From Heterocephalus glaber (taxonomy: Eukaryota > Chordata > Mammalia > Rodentia > Bathyergidae), in assembly GCF_000247695.1 (NCBI RefSeq), contig NW_004624866.1:4630452-4694451 (forward strand): a stretch of DNA of 64,000 nt, written 5' to 3'. The position numbers and the translations under genes were made by a program. Positions 34,942-45,722 of the stretch are shown in pieces (positions within the stretch are counted from its first letter, which is position 1; every line of letters starts with the position of its first letter). The notes beneath the pieces were generated by a model. It was given only the letters and a program-made list of their open reading frames with translations, did not search any database and was not told where the DNA came from.

Positions 34942-35062
34942 AGGTTAGCCTGGCGTGGTAGTGCACACCTGTACTCCCAGCACTGGGGAAGCTGAGGCAG
35001 GAGAATCCCTGCTGAGTTCAAGGCCAGCTTGGGCTACCAAGTGAACTCAAAAAAATTTTTTT
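34942..35062 (+). mobile_element. B1 SINE
   Basis: TAGCCTGGCGTGGTAGTGCA, CACCTGTACTCCCAGCACTG, GAGTTCAAGGCCAGCTTGGG. Confidence 0.9.
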
Positions 35063-35867
35063 TCAAGTTAAAAATTAGTCAGTAGGAAAAGAATCTGGGG
35101 ATTTTCCCTATTGCCATTTTAAGTAATATTTAGCTATACTCTTACAAATCACGTTTACAAATGAAATTTCAGAGTAAACTTTTTTGTTAACACAGTTCTA
35201 CAATGTTCAATTTTTCTTCAAGCATTCTGTGTATATTTTGAAATTTTTAAAATACTCTAGTGTTTAGTAACCATACCCCGTAATCTCTGTTAATGGAGCA
35301 TTTTAAGATTCTTTTTCAAAGGCTTTTTGCTTAGTTATTGCCTTAGCCTTTTGGGAAAATTGGCTTTTACACACTGGCCTGCAGGGGACAAGTTTTTAAA
35401 TTATTCTCAAGCCTTCCCTACCCCTTCAAAGTTTTTCCAAACCACTTTAAAACTTCTTGGCCCTGGGGAAAGGATGATAAATTAGATGATATTGCTGACT
35501 GGTGCCTGGCTTTAACTTTGGTCTAATCCATTTCTGTCACACCAGAAGTGTGCATCTTAGAAGACTCTCTCCTGTATTTTGCCATATCCAGTGAGTGTGC
35601 TCACTGTAAAGCTCCTCAGAGTCCACAGAAAGCCCTCCAATCTTCTCTGGGGTTTCTCCAGGGTTTCTACACACTGCTTTATACCCGCCTTTTCCTTTTT
35701 GTAGTGAAGCCCACATTTTCATTCTGAGTTCAAATTCTAATTCTTCAAAGAAATGGTAACTTCAAGATGGATCCCAGAAAGAAGAATCAAAAACAGTCAT
35801 CTTAAAGATAAAATATTAATTGAACAGACATGGAGAATGTCATGTACATTCTGTTTAAATACTTACA
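35063..35867. other. Unassigned sequence
   Basis: Nothing recognised. Confidence 0.5.
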
Positions 35868-36063
35868 AATCTAATCCAAATCAAAATCACCAGGAGATGT
35901 CACTTCATATCCATTGGGATGGCTATTCTTAAAAAAGAAGGAAAGAAAAATAACAAGCATTGGCAAGGATGAAAGGAACTGGAACCCTCAGGCACTGCTG
36001 GTGGAATGTAAGATAGTACACCTGTTGTGGGAAAGAGTAAAATACTTCCTCCAAAAGTTAAAG

Positions 36064-36190
36064 ACCAGGTATGGTGGTGCACACCTGTAATCCCAGCACT
36101 CTGGGAGGCTGCAGCAGGAGGATGCCAAGTTTGAGCCCAGCCCCAGGAACTTGATGACTTAACAAGAACCCGTTTCAAAATTTAAAAAAA
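36064..36190 (+). mobile_element. B1 SINE nested in L1M
   Basis: GGTATGGTGGTGCACACCTG, CCAGCACTCTGGGAGGCTGC and an A-rich tail. It splits the L1M between AAAGTTAAAGACC and CTGAATATAGAATTACC. Confidence 0.9.
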
Positions 36191-36675
36191 GAAAAAAACT
36201 GAATATAGAATTACCATATGATTCAGCATTTTCAGCTTTTGTCATATACCCCAACGTGTTAAAAACAGACTCAAACAGATACTCATGACCCAGGGTCCAT
36301 ACTAACATTATTTATAATTAAATAGCCAAAGGTGGAAACCTACTTATCAGATGGATGGATAAACAAATAAGGTACATCAGTATAATGTTCAGCCTTAAAG
36401 AAGGAATAAAATTCTGACATGGGTGAACTTTGAAAACACTACACAGTAGTACTAAGTGAAACACATCAGACAAAAGGATACAAACTGTATGATTCCACTT
36501 CCTAGTTAAAAGAGGAGAGGTTACCAGGGACTCTTGGAAAGGGAGATGAGGAATTAACTGTTCAGTGGCTATGGAGTTTCTGTTTGGGAAGATGAGAAAG
36601 TTATAGATGAATAATGGTGATGGCTGCACAACAATGTGAAAGTAGTTAATGCAATCGTTGAAACAATTAAATTTT

Positions 36676-36765
36676 GGGGCCAGGGATTTAGCTCAGTGGT
36701 TCTACCACCCATCTCACAAGCGCAAGGTCCCTAATTTGATCCCTGGTACCCCCCTCAAAAAAAAG
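36676..36765 (+). mobile_element. ID SINE (subfamily A) nested in L1M
   Basis: GGATTTAGCTCAGTGGTTCT (A box), CTCACAAGCGCAAGGTCC and a B box ending in TTTGATCCCTGGTACC. Perfect 9-bp target duplication TTAAATTTT at 36667-36675 and 36766-36774. Confidence 0.95.
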
Positions 36766-36788
36766 TTAAATTTTATCTTATATTTTAC

Positions 36789-38249
36789 CATAGTAAAAAT
36801 AAACAATAAGTGAGGGGGGAGAAAAAAGAAATCACAAAAAAAGTCAATGGAATAATGGATGATTTCTCTAGTCTCCAAGGTTTCCAGAAGAGCTGTTATA
36901 ATTTTTTAAAATCAATACATTTACTCACATTTACTGGTGCTCAAAGAAACAGGCCAGATCAAAACAACAGCTCAGTGACAGTGGACGCTTGGCACTGACA
37001 AAATGAGGCACATGGAAGGTGAGGTCCCGTGTCAGAGCAGCAGCCAGCAGACAGGGATGGGAGCAAGAACAAGCAGAGATACATTACATGCTCACTCATT
37101 CTATCCCTCTCATCTAGCCCATCAGTCCTAAACTGCAAGGCCCTCACTGTCCTGGGAGTGTGAGCATCGATCACGGAAACTTCTCTGTGTACACACATCC
37201 AACAGCCCAGTGCCCTGGACTACTGCCTAACTCCCTCTGGTCCCTCGCTCTGCACTGACCAGCGGCAAGGCTTTTTCCCAGCCTGACAGTCAGCTGATGG
37301 AAAGCCAAGGAATTCTATGTGCATGTCAACATCATTCAATGAACCCAAACGCTCTTCTGGTTGAGCCAGAGCACGGAATTGTGCATCTGAAGACTTCAAG
37401 TTCAATATAACCCTCCAACAACCACCTCTCAATCACTGGCCCCTCCCAAAGAACAGAAGAAGGGGATGAAGCATCCACACACACACATAAAATCAGGTAT
37501 TTTCTATGTTTGAGGAACCCTATACGCATAAGATCTGTATGTCAATGTTACCTTCTGTTTGCTTAGGCAATTTTGTGTTCCCTAATGAGATCTGGATGGC
37601 AAGTGGCAGTGTAGAAGTCAAAATGGAATAGGAATTTACAAAAGATACCCCCGTAGGACAACCTACACCTCAAATCATGACCGCCTGACTACTGAGACCT
37701 GCAAATGCAAGCCGAATATCATTCATTCAAATTCTCCTTGGAAGCAGACTGCCCAACTGGGAGATATTAAAGCTATCTTTCTGGACCAGGGAAGCATTCA
37801 CACAGGTGAGTAACCAGAGGCTGCTTAATTACCTGAGACACAACTAGTAGATTTCAGGGTTTATATTGTTCTATTTTTAATTCTATTAGCCTTCTTGACC
37901 TACATTTTCATGCCTTGACTGTAACACTTGGAAAATTAAAACTTATCCCAATAGGATTTAATTAGAAGTTAAATATAGCAGCTAAAACCTAATCTCATTG
38001 AAAGTCTCCTCTAAATCTTAATACTACCACAAATTTGGCTTGGCTAGAAGTCAGCACGGATGACTCTGGATTTAAGCTTCCAATGTCCATGCATTTGTAA
38101 GGGCTATAACTAAGCAATAGAAAGAGCCCACACCCAACAGATGCAACTCTAACTTTGATCTTTCTCTTCAGCTACTAGACAAACTCAGATTTCACAGACA
38201 CTTTTGCAAACATCTAGCCAGCCTCTCCAGTGAGAGCTGAATTTTGATG
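36789..38249. other. Unassigned sequence
   Basis: No repeat family recognised. An exon-like plus-strand island ending in a GTGAGT donor at 37806 is treated as a finding. Confidence 0.4.
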
Positions 38250-38478
38250 CATTTTTTTCATTCTCTGCTGCAGTACTGGGGATTGAGCCCAAGGCCTTCA
38301 CACTGAGCTTCATCTCCAGTCCCCCACCACACCCCACTCCCACCCCATTTTTTGTTTTTTGACAGGATCTCACAAAATTGCTAAACTGTCCTGGTCCGAT
38401 TCAAAATTACAATTCTCCTGCCTCAGGCTCCCAAAGGGTTGAAATTATAGGTGTACCATTGTACCCACTGGTGCAGTT
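38250..38478 (-). mobile_element. B1-ID composite SINE
   Basis: On the plus strand the inverted ID half (AGTACTGGGGATTGAGCCCA, TGAGCTTCATCTCCAGTCCC) precedes the inverted B1 half (GACAGGATCTCACAAAATTG, TCTCCTGCCTCAGGCTCCCA). Confidence 0.9.
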
Positions 38479-38798
38479 TCTTTCAGAAGTTAAAAATGGA
38501 GTCATTATTCATAAAAAGTGAAGACCAAAATTAGTCACTAGTTGCTGTCATTCTCTACCAGTCTTGCTATAATAAAAGTGAACATCATTTTCAAATCAGT
38601 TCTAGAAATGTGATAAATACACAGAACAGACTGCTCTCCCAGGAGGTGTCTTTCCATTCCAGGACCCACCTCGCACTCTATAGGTATCCAGATAAGTCAA
38701 GAGTTCCGCTTCTTTTCCTACCATTAAGGAGGGGGGAAATGTTTAAAAGTGCCCCTGGGAACAGAGCAAGACGTCTGTAAAACTTTATCTCCACTCAC

Positions 38799-38930
38799 CA
38801 GTCCTTCAAAAAGTAGCTCTGCAATCCTGAAAAGCCCTCTTCCATTAATGTGTGGCAGATAATCCAATAAATAGGGATCCTCCAGTACCCAGTCAGGCCC
38901 ACACTGAGCATCCATTTCCTGCACGGCAAG
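38799..38930 (-). CDS. Candidate internal coding exon, protein not recognised
   Basis: On the minus strand a segment of 132 nt (44 codons) is fully open. It starts LAVQEMDAQCGPDW and ends GLFRIAELLFEGL. It is preceded by a pyrimidine-containing acceptor (CTCTCTGCTAGTGTGCAG) and followed by a consensus donor (GGACTG then GTGAGT). Both ends are phase 0, and the residue mix is acidic and aliphatic with few low-complexity stretches, as in real domains. A second possible acceptor at 38919 would trim four codons. I do not recognise the protein and cannot name a family. No partner exon on the minus strand was found with equal quality, and no promoter or polyadenylation context is evident. It could be a true exon in a large gene, a decayed pseudogene exon, or chance; I lean slightly toward real because splice sites and frame agree. 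Confidence 0.35.
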
Positions 38931-39232
38931 CTGCACACTAGCAGAGAGCCCTAGGAGGTGGCATCTGAATTCAGCTCTTGCTCTTGCCTGGATACAGACT
39001 GCTATGGCTGTTGCCCCTGGTGACCATGTTCACTCGGGCAGAAGCGGCTATGGTAGGTATTCCTCTGGAGAATCAATTCACAACAACTAAGTGTATTTAA
39101 GGAAACAACTTCCTGCTAATTTATTCTGAGAAAACTCTTCCCTGAAAATTTATAATGCTTAAAGGTGACATTATCTTCCCTCTACTACTGCATAATGTAG
39201 AATTCAAAAGTGGCTCATTGGAAACAAACAAC

Positions 39233-39392
39233 AGGCACCAGGCATGGCTACACACACTTGTAATTTCAGCATTCAGGAGGCTGAGGCAAGAAGATTGCCA
39301 TGAGTTTGAGCCCAGCCTGGGCTGCACAAAGACTTCAAGACCAACCTGAACTATAAAGTGAGAGCCTATCTCAAAACACAAAAAGAACAACA
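39233..39392 (+). mobile_element. B1 SINE
   Basis: ACTTGTAATTTCAGCATTCA, GGAGGCTGAGGCAAGAAGAT and the duplicated middle (AGCCTGGGCTGCACAAAGAC, CCAACCTGAACTATAAAGTG), ending in an A-rich tail. Confidence 0.9.
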
Positions 39393-39837
39393 GGAAACAA
39401 GAAGAAAAAAAGGATTCTCTCCATCTCATTTATCAGTATCAACCACCTCAAAAAATAAATATTGGAAGGTCCTACCTGAGGAATGCCTCCATTCTAAGTG
39501 GCCCAAGTGAGAATATCAGGTGAGAAAAAAAACAGAATGCACAAGTCATATCTGTAGAGTGACTTGCACTTTTCAAAACACGTTCAGGAACCAGTAAATT
39601 ATTCCTAGAGCAAGCCTGCAATGCACAGTTAAGGCTGAAGGAAGTGACATATTTACCCACAGAGACTCAAAAAGCCCCACCTGGATAAAGAATTCAGGCC
39701 TTAACACATCCATGCTGCTTCTGAGTAGACTGTGCCATCTCTAAGAAAAGAACCTGCAACTTCCAAAACGTCATTGAGAAGTGGGTGTTCACATTCCCAT
39801 GACATATCTCTGGGGTTGTTGGCTGGTTGGTTGGTTT
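39393..39837. other. Unassigned sequence
   Basis: Nothing recognised. Confidence 0.5.
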
Positions 39838-39913
39838 ATGGTGCTGGGGTTCAAATTCAAGGCTTTGTGTGCAGTAAGCAAGCACTCTATCACTGAGCTA
39901 CATTCCTAGCCCA
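39838..39913 (-). mobile_element. ID SINE (subfamily B)
   Basis: Inverted ID: ATGGTGCTGGGGTTCAAATT, AGCAAGCACTCTATCACTGA, GCTACATTCCTAGCCC. The middle region is the canonical tRNA-Ala-like type rather than the subfamily A type. It has a GGTT-rich tail. Confidence 0.9.
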
Positions 39914-40588
39914 AATCGCTAGGGTTAAATATACAAACACCACATAATATAAAGTTGCCACAAGGTTCCCATCCCTGCTGTGGGCTCCTATATTAGAGTC
40001 CTACAGTGCAGCTGAATCTATGTTAAGATATTTTGTATTGGAATTTTGTGACATTTGAAATGCTTCAGGCACATGAAGCTCAACAAGTCTGAAAGGATCT
40101 CAAGAATCTTTCCACACAAATCTCCATACATATTTTTCACATTCCCCTGCAAGACAATAGCACCTACTAGATATTAAGGACCTCCGTCACTTTATTAAGT
40201 TTTTCGTAATAGAATTATAGGTAGCAACCTGTAACATAGTCAGGTACATACAGTTACAGTTGACAGTTAAGGCAAATGTGCATGAGACAGAGCTACATCA
40301 CGAAAAAAGAATAATCTTAATTCAACAGAAACAGCTAGATGGGACTGGTAGATGCTGAAGAGTTTCAAACATCTGAGCTTATCTAAATGGCAAAATCACC
40401 CTAAGTCTAAGGTGGGTCAGAACATCTGGGTGACATGCCTGCCATTCAAATCTCCATCAAGCCACTTTCATGCAGCAGATACCTTGCTGGAAGACAACAG
40501 GATAATTGTATCACTGCCAGTAAGGTTTGTGAAAAGTGATGCCATTTTTCAAATGAAAACAGAGTGCAAAATCAAAGAGGTAAAGAAG
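39914..40588. other. Unassigned sequence
   Basis: Nothing recognised. Confidence 0.5.
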
Positions 40589-40738
40589 AGCCAGGCACAG
40601 TGGCACACACCTGTAATCCTAGCACTGAAGAGGCTAAAGCAGGAAGATCACTGCAAGTTTGAGGCCAGCCTAGGCTAGACAGTGAGTTCAAGGCCAGCCT
40701 GAAATACAGAGCAAGACCCTGTCTCCAAAAAAATGTAA
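40589..40738 (+). mobile_element. B1 SINE
   Basis: GCCAGGCACAGTGGCACACA, CCTGTAATCCTAGCACTGAA, the duplicated AGGCCAGCCT block and GACCCTGTCTCC. Confidence 0.95.
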
Positions 40739-40847
40739 AAGAAGAATCTATATTAAACTGTAGTGAGTCAAGGATGCATCCTATAACCTTGTTGGATAAC
40801 CACTAAAAAGAATATATAGCCACACACACAAAAAAAAGAATACATAG

Positions 40848-40929
40848 GGTCGGGGATTTAGCTCAGTGGTTCCGCCACCTGCCTCGAAATCGCAAGGTCC
40901 CGAGTTTGATCCCCAGTACCAAACAAAAA
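40848..40929 (+). mobile_element. ID SINE (subfamily A)
   Basis: GGATTTAGCTCAGTGGTTCC, GCCACCTGCCTCGAAATCGC, AAGGTCCCGAGTTTGATCCC, A tail. The flanks AAAAAGAATACATAG (40834 on) and AAAAAGAATATATAG (40930 on) are a target duplication with one mismatch. Confidence 0.95.
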
Positions 40930-40990
40930 AAAAAGAATATATAGCTAACAGGTTCATATGTAAGGGGAAAAATTAAATACATTTTTTTTT

Positions 40991-41062
40991 GGTACCAGGG
41001 ATTGAACTCAGGTCCTTACACTTGCAAGGCAGGCGGTGGAACCACTGAGCTAAATCCCCAGC
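40991..41062 (-). mobile_element. ID SINE (subfamily A), inverted to its neighbour
   Basis: GGTACCAGGGATTGAACTCA, CACTTGCAAGGCAGGCGGTG, GAACCACTGAGCTAAATCCC. Target duplication AATACATTTTTTTT at 40976 on and 41063 on. Confidence 0.95.
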
Positions 41063-41183
41063 AATACATTTTTTTTCTTTTGCTGAATCCAGAAGTAGTG
41101 AAAGAGAAAAAAGAAACACAAAATAGGTCAAATAGAAAACAAATTGCAGACAGCAGATATAAACTCAACTACATCCTTAATCG

Positions 41184-41542
41184 CAGGTGGGACTTTTGGG
41201 AGGTGACTGGATCATGGATGTGAGATACTGGATCGGTCCACGGATGGGCTGATACCTGGGTGTGATGTTGGGAAGTGAAGCCTGGTGGAAGGAGGTGGGT
41301 CACTGGGCGAGCCCTGGAGAGATCTATGTATATATGTATCTCCCTCCTGCTCCCTTGAGCACTGCTGCACCCTGCCTGCCTTGCCATGAGCTCTTTCCCC
41401 TCGGCCATGCTGCCCTGTTTTGGAGCCAGGTGACTAGGGACTGAAACCTCTACAAACTGTGAGCTAGAAGAAACCTCTCCTCTTTCAACTTGGGGATGTC
41501 AGTCAGGTATTTTGTCCCAGCAGCGATAAAGTAACTAAGACA
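41184..41542 (+). mobile_element. MaLR-type LTR
   Basis: GGGACTTTTGGGAGGTGACT near the left, CTGGTGGAAGGAGGTGGGTC in the middle, then AACTGTGAGCTAGAAGAAAC and CAGTCAGGTATTTTGTCCCA, ending AAGTAACTAAGACA. Same class as the LTRs at 18170 and 60889. The left end is uncertain. Confidence 0.7.
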
Positions 41543-42745
41543 GGCAGAGAGGACAGAAAGAAAGACTCAAGTACACGACAAAAAACATGGAAGGCTGTCG
41601 AGGCCATCACTTGGGTCTGTCCTGTTCCCCGCAATAAGAAGCCTGCCAAGCCGACCCTAATTCTGTGTCTGCCAGAACCCGTATCTTTCACAACTCTTTT
41701 GTTCGCCTCCACTCACTGCTGAAAAAGCAAATCACTTATTGAAAAGGCCATAGAAAATTCTCTGTCTCGCTGATTCTTTATTGAGAAAGTCCTTGTTCCT
41801 CCCAGCTAGAAATAATTCATTTAGGGCATCCTTGCATATGCACATTAGGCCCTGAATGTTATCTAGGTCATCACATTACTTTACTGGAAACTGCCTAACT
41901 ACTTCTCTGGGGGACGTGAACAACACGGAAAGGGACCCACTTGTCCCGCCCACACTCCATGCTCAGCCCCCCACCCCTCAGCCTCCACGTACCAGGCTCC
42001 ATTAGTACAGTAATAAAACCACTAGTGTTCGGTTAGCAGTAATGCGTCCTAAAAGTATCAATGGAGTGTTTCATGCAGAAGGGCTATTGTTAGGTGCAGC
42101 CAACTTTCCCCTGCATCAATCAACTACAGTAGATTATAGCAGTTTTTTGTTTTTGTTTTTTAAAAAGCATGTCAGGAATGCTGTGAAAAACAGCACAATC
42201 CATGTTCCTCAAAGACAACACAATGTAGTCCAGATAACTAAACAAAATGATCACTGAATAAATACATTCATTTCTACAAAGGTTGGCTCTATTGGAACTT
42301 TGTCTTAAAATGTGGATGTAACTGTGCTAGTGCTGAGAGGTAGTGTTTGTCTGTTGCTCTCTGCTTATCCCTCAAACTATCACTTGCCTTGACTTGCCAA
42401 TCTCCTACATACATATCCTTTACTTCTTTTTATCTGTTACCTCTTCCAGATAAGGGAAAATGAAAGGAAAGAGGAAAGGAGGAAGGGAAATTTTTAAATG
42501 GAGTCAAATAATATTGTTTCATCTTAGTTTTCTGTCACTGGGTTCAAGGAGAGAGAAATGGGTTTGCTGATCAGCTTTCCTGGGTCTGTGTCATCAGGTC
42601 ATGGGATGAGTTGGTTTTCAACCATTTTCAACCCTTAACAGTAGCAAGTTCACATGGTTCATCCTAACAGCAAAAGAATACTTGATTATTTGGTTTAAAA
42701 AGAATATAAAGTTTCCATTTCTGTTTAGCTCTCTGGTTATCTTTT
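41543..42745. other. Unassigned sequence
   Basis: Includes a C-rich stretch at 41960-41990 and a GGAAAGGA-type purine tract near 42460. No gene recognised. Confidence 0.4.
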
Positions 42746-42867
42746 TTGTTGTTGTTGTTTGTTTTTTGAGACAGGGTCTTGCTATGTAGTCCAGGCTGGC
42801 CTCAAATTTGCAGTGATCCTCCTACCTCAGCCACCTGAGTGCTGGGAGTACAGGTGTGTCCCACCTG
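42746..42867 (-). mobile_element. B1 SINE
   Basis: On the plus strand TTGAGACAGGGTCTTGCTAT, AGTCCAGGCTGGCCTCAAAT and GAGTGCTGGGAGTACAGGTG. Target duplication TCTGGTTATCTTTT at 42732-42745 and TCTGATTATCTTTT at 42868-42881. A (TTG)n tail lies at the left. Confidence 0.95.
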
Positions 42868-42881
42868 TCTGATTATCTTTT

Positions 42882-43215
42882 AAGGGAAAACTACAGGCCA
42901 ATCTCCCTAATGAATAGATGCAAAAATCCTCAGTAAGATACTGGCAAATATAATGCAACAAATCATCAAGACCAAGTAGGATTCATCCCAGGGATGCAGA
43001 GATGGTTCAACATACACAAATCAATAAATGTAATACACTATATAAACAAAGCCAAATACAAAATCACATGATCATCTCAGTAGACACATAAGAAGCATCT
43101 GACAAAGTCCAACACCCATTCATGATTTAAAAAAAAAAAAAAACCCTTCAGAAAATTGGAATCGATGGTCTTTACCTTGATCTGATAAAAGCTATTTATG
43201 GCAAATCAACTCTCT
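42882..43215 (+). mobile_element. L1 ORF2 fragment (reverse transcriptase region)
   Basis: Translates in pieces to the L1 reverse-transcriptase stretch, for example [10 protein letters not shown] and [17 protein letters not shown], with stops and frame changes. It is 5' and 3' truncated. An uninterrupted run of about 15-16 A lies within the coding part (near 43129-43144). It is dead, but less diverged than the L1M copies. Confidence 0.85.
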
Positions 43216-44007
43216 AAATTAATTAATTCTACTAGCTAGAGAAATATTCTGATAGCTTCTGCTTTACTTAAACCAAATCTCCCCCCACCTTTTTTTGATG
43301 GTGGTGGTACTGGGGATTTCCCAGCCAAGTTTCTTCATTTTTACTTACCAAAAGCTCTCCCTGGCTCTCTCTTGGTAGTGGCAGGTTTTTGTTCTGTTTT
43401 GTTTTTTATTTTATGGTAGGCACAAAGGGATTCCTAGCCTTTAGATGAGTACCAGGAGGATTACTCCCGATCATTCCCCTGAAGGCAGTAACTTAACTAT
43501 CTTTACTAAGACCAGTCAAGGGCTGTCTTGCTTTCTGCACAAGAAAGGAGTAAGGACAAAGAAAGAACAGAAACACCTGCATAGGTTAGTGTGGGGAAGC
43601 TACAAAAAGGAGGAAAAGGAAGGAGGAATGATAGAGGAAATGGACAGCTTAGCATTTTCAGTGAAATAACCTTTAATTCTCTCAATTTCTGTCAATATTG
43701 GATCTGTCAGGAATGGTTACTGTAAAACTGCTTCTTTGTCTTAGGGGTTAAATGCCTTTGAATAGCTAATCATCTAGAAATGAATTTCCTTCCCTTCTTT
43801 AGGGTTTAGATGTATCAGAAAACATGTCTTTATTAACAGGATTCTAAAAATGAGGGCATTCAGGGGAAAGCTAATATTAAAATTAATTCAACAGAAGATT
43901 GGCATACATTTTGTTCCTAATTTTAAAAAGAATATGGAGGCAAAGAGAAAGAAATGTAAGATTGAAGGGGAGGAAAAAGAGAACCAGAAAATATTCTCCT
44001 CTACACA
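43216..44007. other. Unassigned sequence
   Basis: A broken end of an inverted ID may lie at 43285-43315 (TGGTGGTACTGGGGATTTCC). No gene recognised. Confidence 0.4.
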
Positions 44008-44126
44008 CACCTGTAATCCTAGCACTCAGGAGGCTGAGGTGGGTGGGTCACCAGGAGTTCTAGGCCAGCCTGGGCTACACAATGACTTCAAGGACAGCCT
44101 GAACTGCGTAGTGAGACCCTGTCTCA
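44008..44126 (+). mobile_element. B1 SINE
   Basis: CACACCTGTAATCCTAGCAC, TCAGGAGGCTGAGGTGGGTG, the duplicated middle (AGGCCAGCCTGGGCTACACA, GACAGCCTGAACTGCGTAGT) and GACCCTGTCTCAA. Its A-rich tail continues beyond the ID insertion at 44231. Confidence 0.95.
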
Positions 44127-44217
44127 ATTTTTTTTTCTTTTTTTGGTACTGGGGATCTAACTCGGGACCTTGCGCTTGCAAGGCAGGTGGTGGAACCACT
44201 GAGCTAAATCCCTGGCC
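44127..44217 (-). mobile_element. ID SINE (subfamily A) inserted at the B1 tail
   Basis: A T-rich tail then GGTACTGGGGATCTAACTCG, CCTTGCGCTTGCAAGGCAGG, ACCACTGAGCTAAATCCCTG. The B1 word CCCTGTCTCAA is repeated on both sides (44117 on and 44218 on) as the target duplication. Confidence 0.95.
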
Positions 44218-44496
44218 CCCTGTCTCAAATTAAAAAAAAAAAAAAGACAAGACTCTCCTCTAATAGGCACTCAAACGAGATTCATAGGTAAAGTGTAAAT
44301 TTTTTTATCCACCCTTTCCCTCTACACCCTGGGGAGAAAACTCTATCTTTCAGTATTCTCTCTGTGCCTTATTAAGCTTATAAAAACAATACACAACAAC
44401 AGACTTTCATGGGGCCCCAAATGCCACCTGCCAAAAGCTCAAAGACAATCCTAAAGAGCACCAACCAGCCTCATCTGTACAGGACAGACAGAAGTC

Positions 44497-44575
44497 TGTT
44501 CCACAGTGCTGGCAATGGGACCCAGGGCCTCTTGCATCCTCAGCAAGTACACACCACTGGGCTACACTCCTAGCT
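44497..44575 (-). mobile_element. ID SINE (subfamily B)
   Basis: AGTGCTGGCAATGGGACCCA, GGGCCTCTTGCATCCTCAGC, ACCACTGGGCTACACTCCTA. Diverged. Confidence 0.75.
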
Positions 44576-45092
44576 CTGAAGAACAAAACTTTGGTGATAA
44601 CACAGTGAAGGAAGTAAGTTTACAGTCAGCTCCCAAACTGATAAAGTATCACTGGATATAAAGACCTTAGGAAGAGAAAGATGGACCCAAACTAATGACT
44701 CAACATTTGAGTTTCAAAGCACATTTCCAATGCTTCTGTGATCTCAGCCATGGGGCCACCATAACGGGGTCAGCTCCCTGCACTACAAAAGTGACATGCT
44801 AAGGCTAATACACACCTGGCTCACTTAAAATGTTCACTGGGGAATTAGCTGTAACCTCTATTGAAGGCTGAAAGTTTGAAAGATACTAAGGTCATCTTAG
44901 ACACAAATAAAAAGGTACCATCTGCTCAGCTGCCCAGGAGTTCAACCACATGGAAGTCATTGAAGTAAGATACTGTTCAGAGTGTAGCAATTTGCTGAAA
45001 ATTAACAGAGTCCAATGGAGTTGGATTTGGAGACAGACCAGACCAGACCTTACGTAGCAGAATGAAGAAATGACCAGGTATTTTTCCCAATA
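44576..45092. other. Unassigned sequence
   Basis: Nothing recognised. Confidence 0.5.
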
Positions 45093-45575
45093 CAGTCATA
45101 TGTCACTTAACAACGGGAACATGTTCTGAAATGTGCATCACTGGGCAATTTCATCACTGTGTGCACAGCATACAAGGTGCTTGCACAAACCTATGGGCCA
45201 ATCCCTGGACCTTGCCACAATCAAGAAACAGGGAAAACACAAGATGTTTGTCAGCACAGCAAGCTGTTTTACAGTCAGTTTTGTTTGTTTATAGAAGGAA
45301 TACATTCTAAAATAAAGGTAAAAAGTACAGTACAGCTAATACCCAGGTCAATAGCATAGTCACATCATCATTATCAAGCACTATACATAATTGTATGTAC
45401 TCTACTTTTACCTGACTGGCAGCACAATAGTCTGTTTACCCCAACAACACTATAAACAATACATAATACATTCAGGATGACAACATGACAAAAGGTGATA
45501 GGAATTTTTCAGCTCCACAGTTATCTTACAGGGCTACCGTCACATATGTGGTCTATCATTGTGACTGTGTTTGAG
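45093..45575. mobile_element. Tigger-type (TcMar) DNA transposon fossil
   Basis: The left terminus CAGTCATATGTCACTTAACA follows a TA dinucleotide. The interior words TGGGCAATTTCATCACTGTG, TAATTGTATGTACTCTACTT and AATTTTTCAGCTCCACAGTT match a mammal-wide Tigger-related family. The interior is deleted relative to full-length members, and no transposase remains. Confidence 0.75.
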
Positions 45576-45664
45576 CTGAGCTGTGATCCTACTTATGGTA
45601 ATGAGGAAAAATATCTGACTGGCTCTTAGCTCAAAGTGGGTTAAATCACTCTTAAGAAAGGCAA

Positions 45665-45722
45665 GGGGGGGCTGGATTTAGTTCAGTGGCACTGCACAAG
45701 GTCCTGAATGGATCCCCAGTAC
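45665..45722 (+). mobile_element. ID SINE, shortened
   Basis: GGGCTGGATTTAGTTCAGTG then GCACTGCACAAGGTCCTGAA and GGATCCCCAGTAC. The middle section is deleted. A G run follows in place of an A tail. Confidence 0.85.

Larger units (their letters stand above)
35868..36788 (+). mobile_element. L1M 3' end, interrupted by B1 and ID
   Basis: Three collinear pieces of an old L1. The first runs from AATCCAAATCAAAATCACCA through GGCACTGCTGGTGGAATGTA. The second starts AGAATTACCATATGATTCAG and includes GGAAACCTACTTATCAGATG and TGGCTGCACAACAATGTGAA. The third is the short end GTTAAATTTTATCTTATATT. ORF2 stops and indels are frequent. It is inactive. Confidence 0.85.

Noticed and set aside
43850..44233. 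127-codon plus frame
   Set aside because: Passes straight through a B1 and an inverted ID; a repeat shadow.
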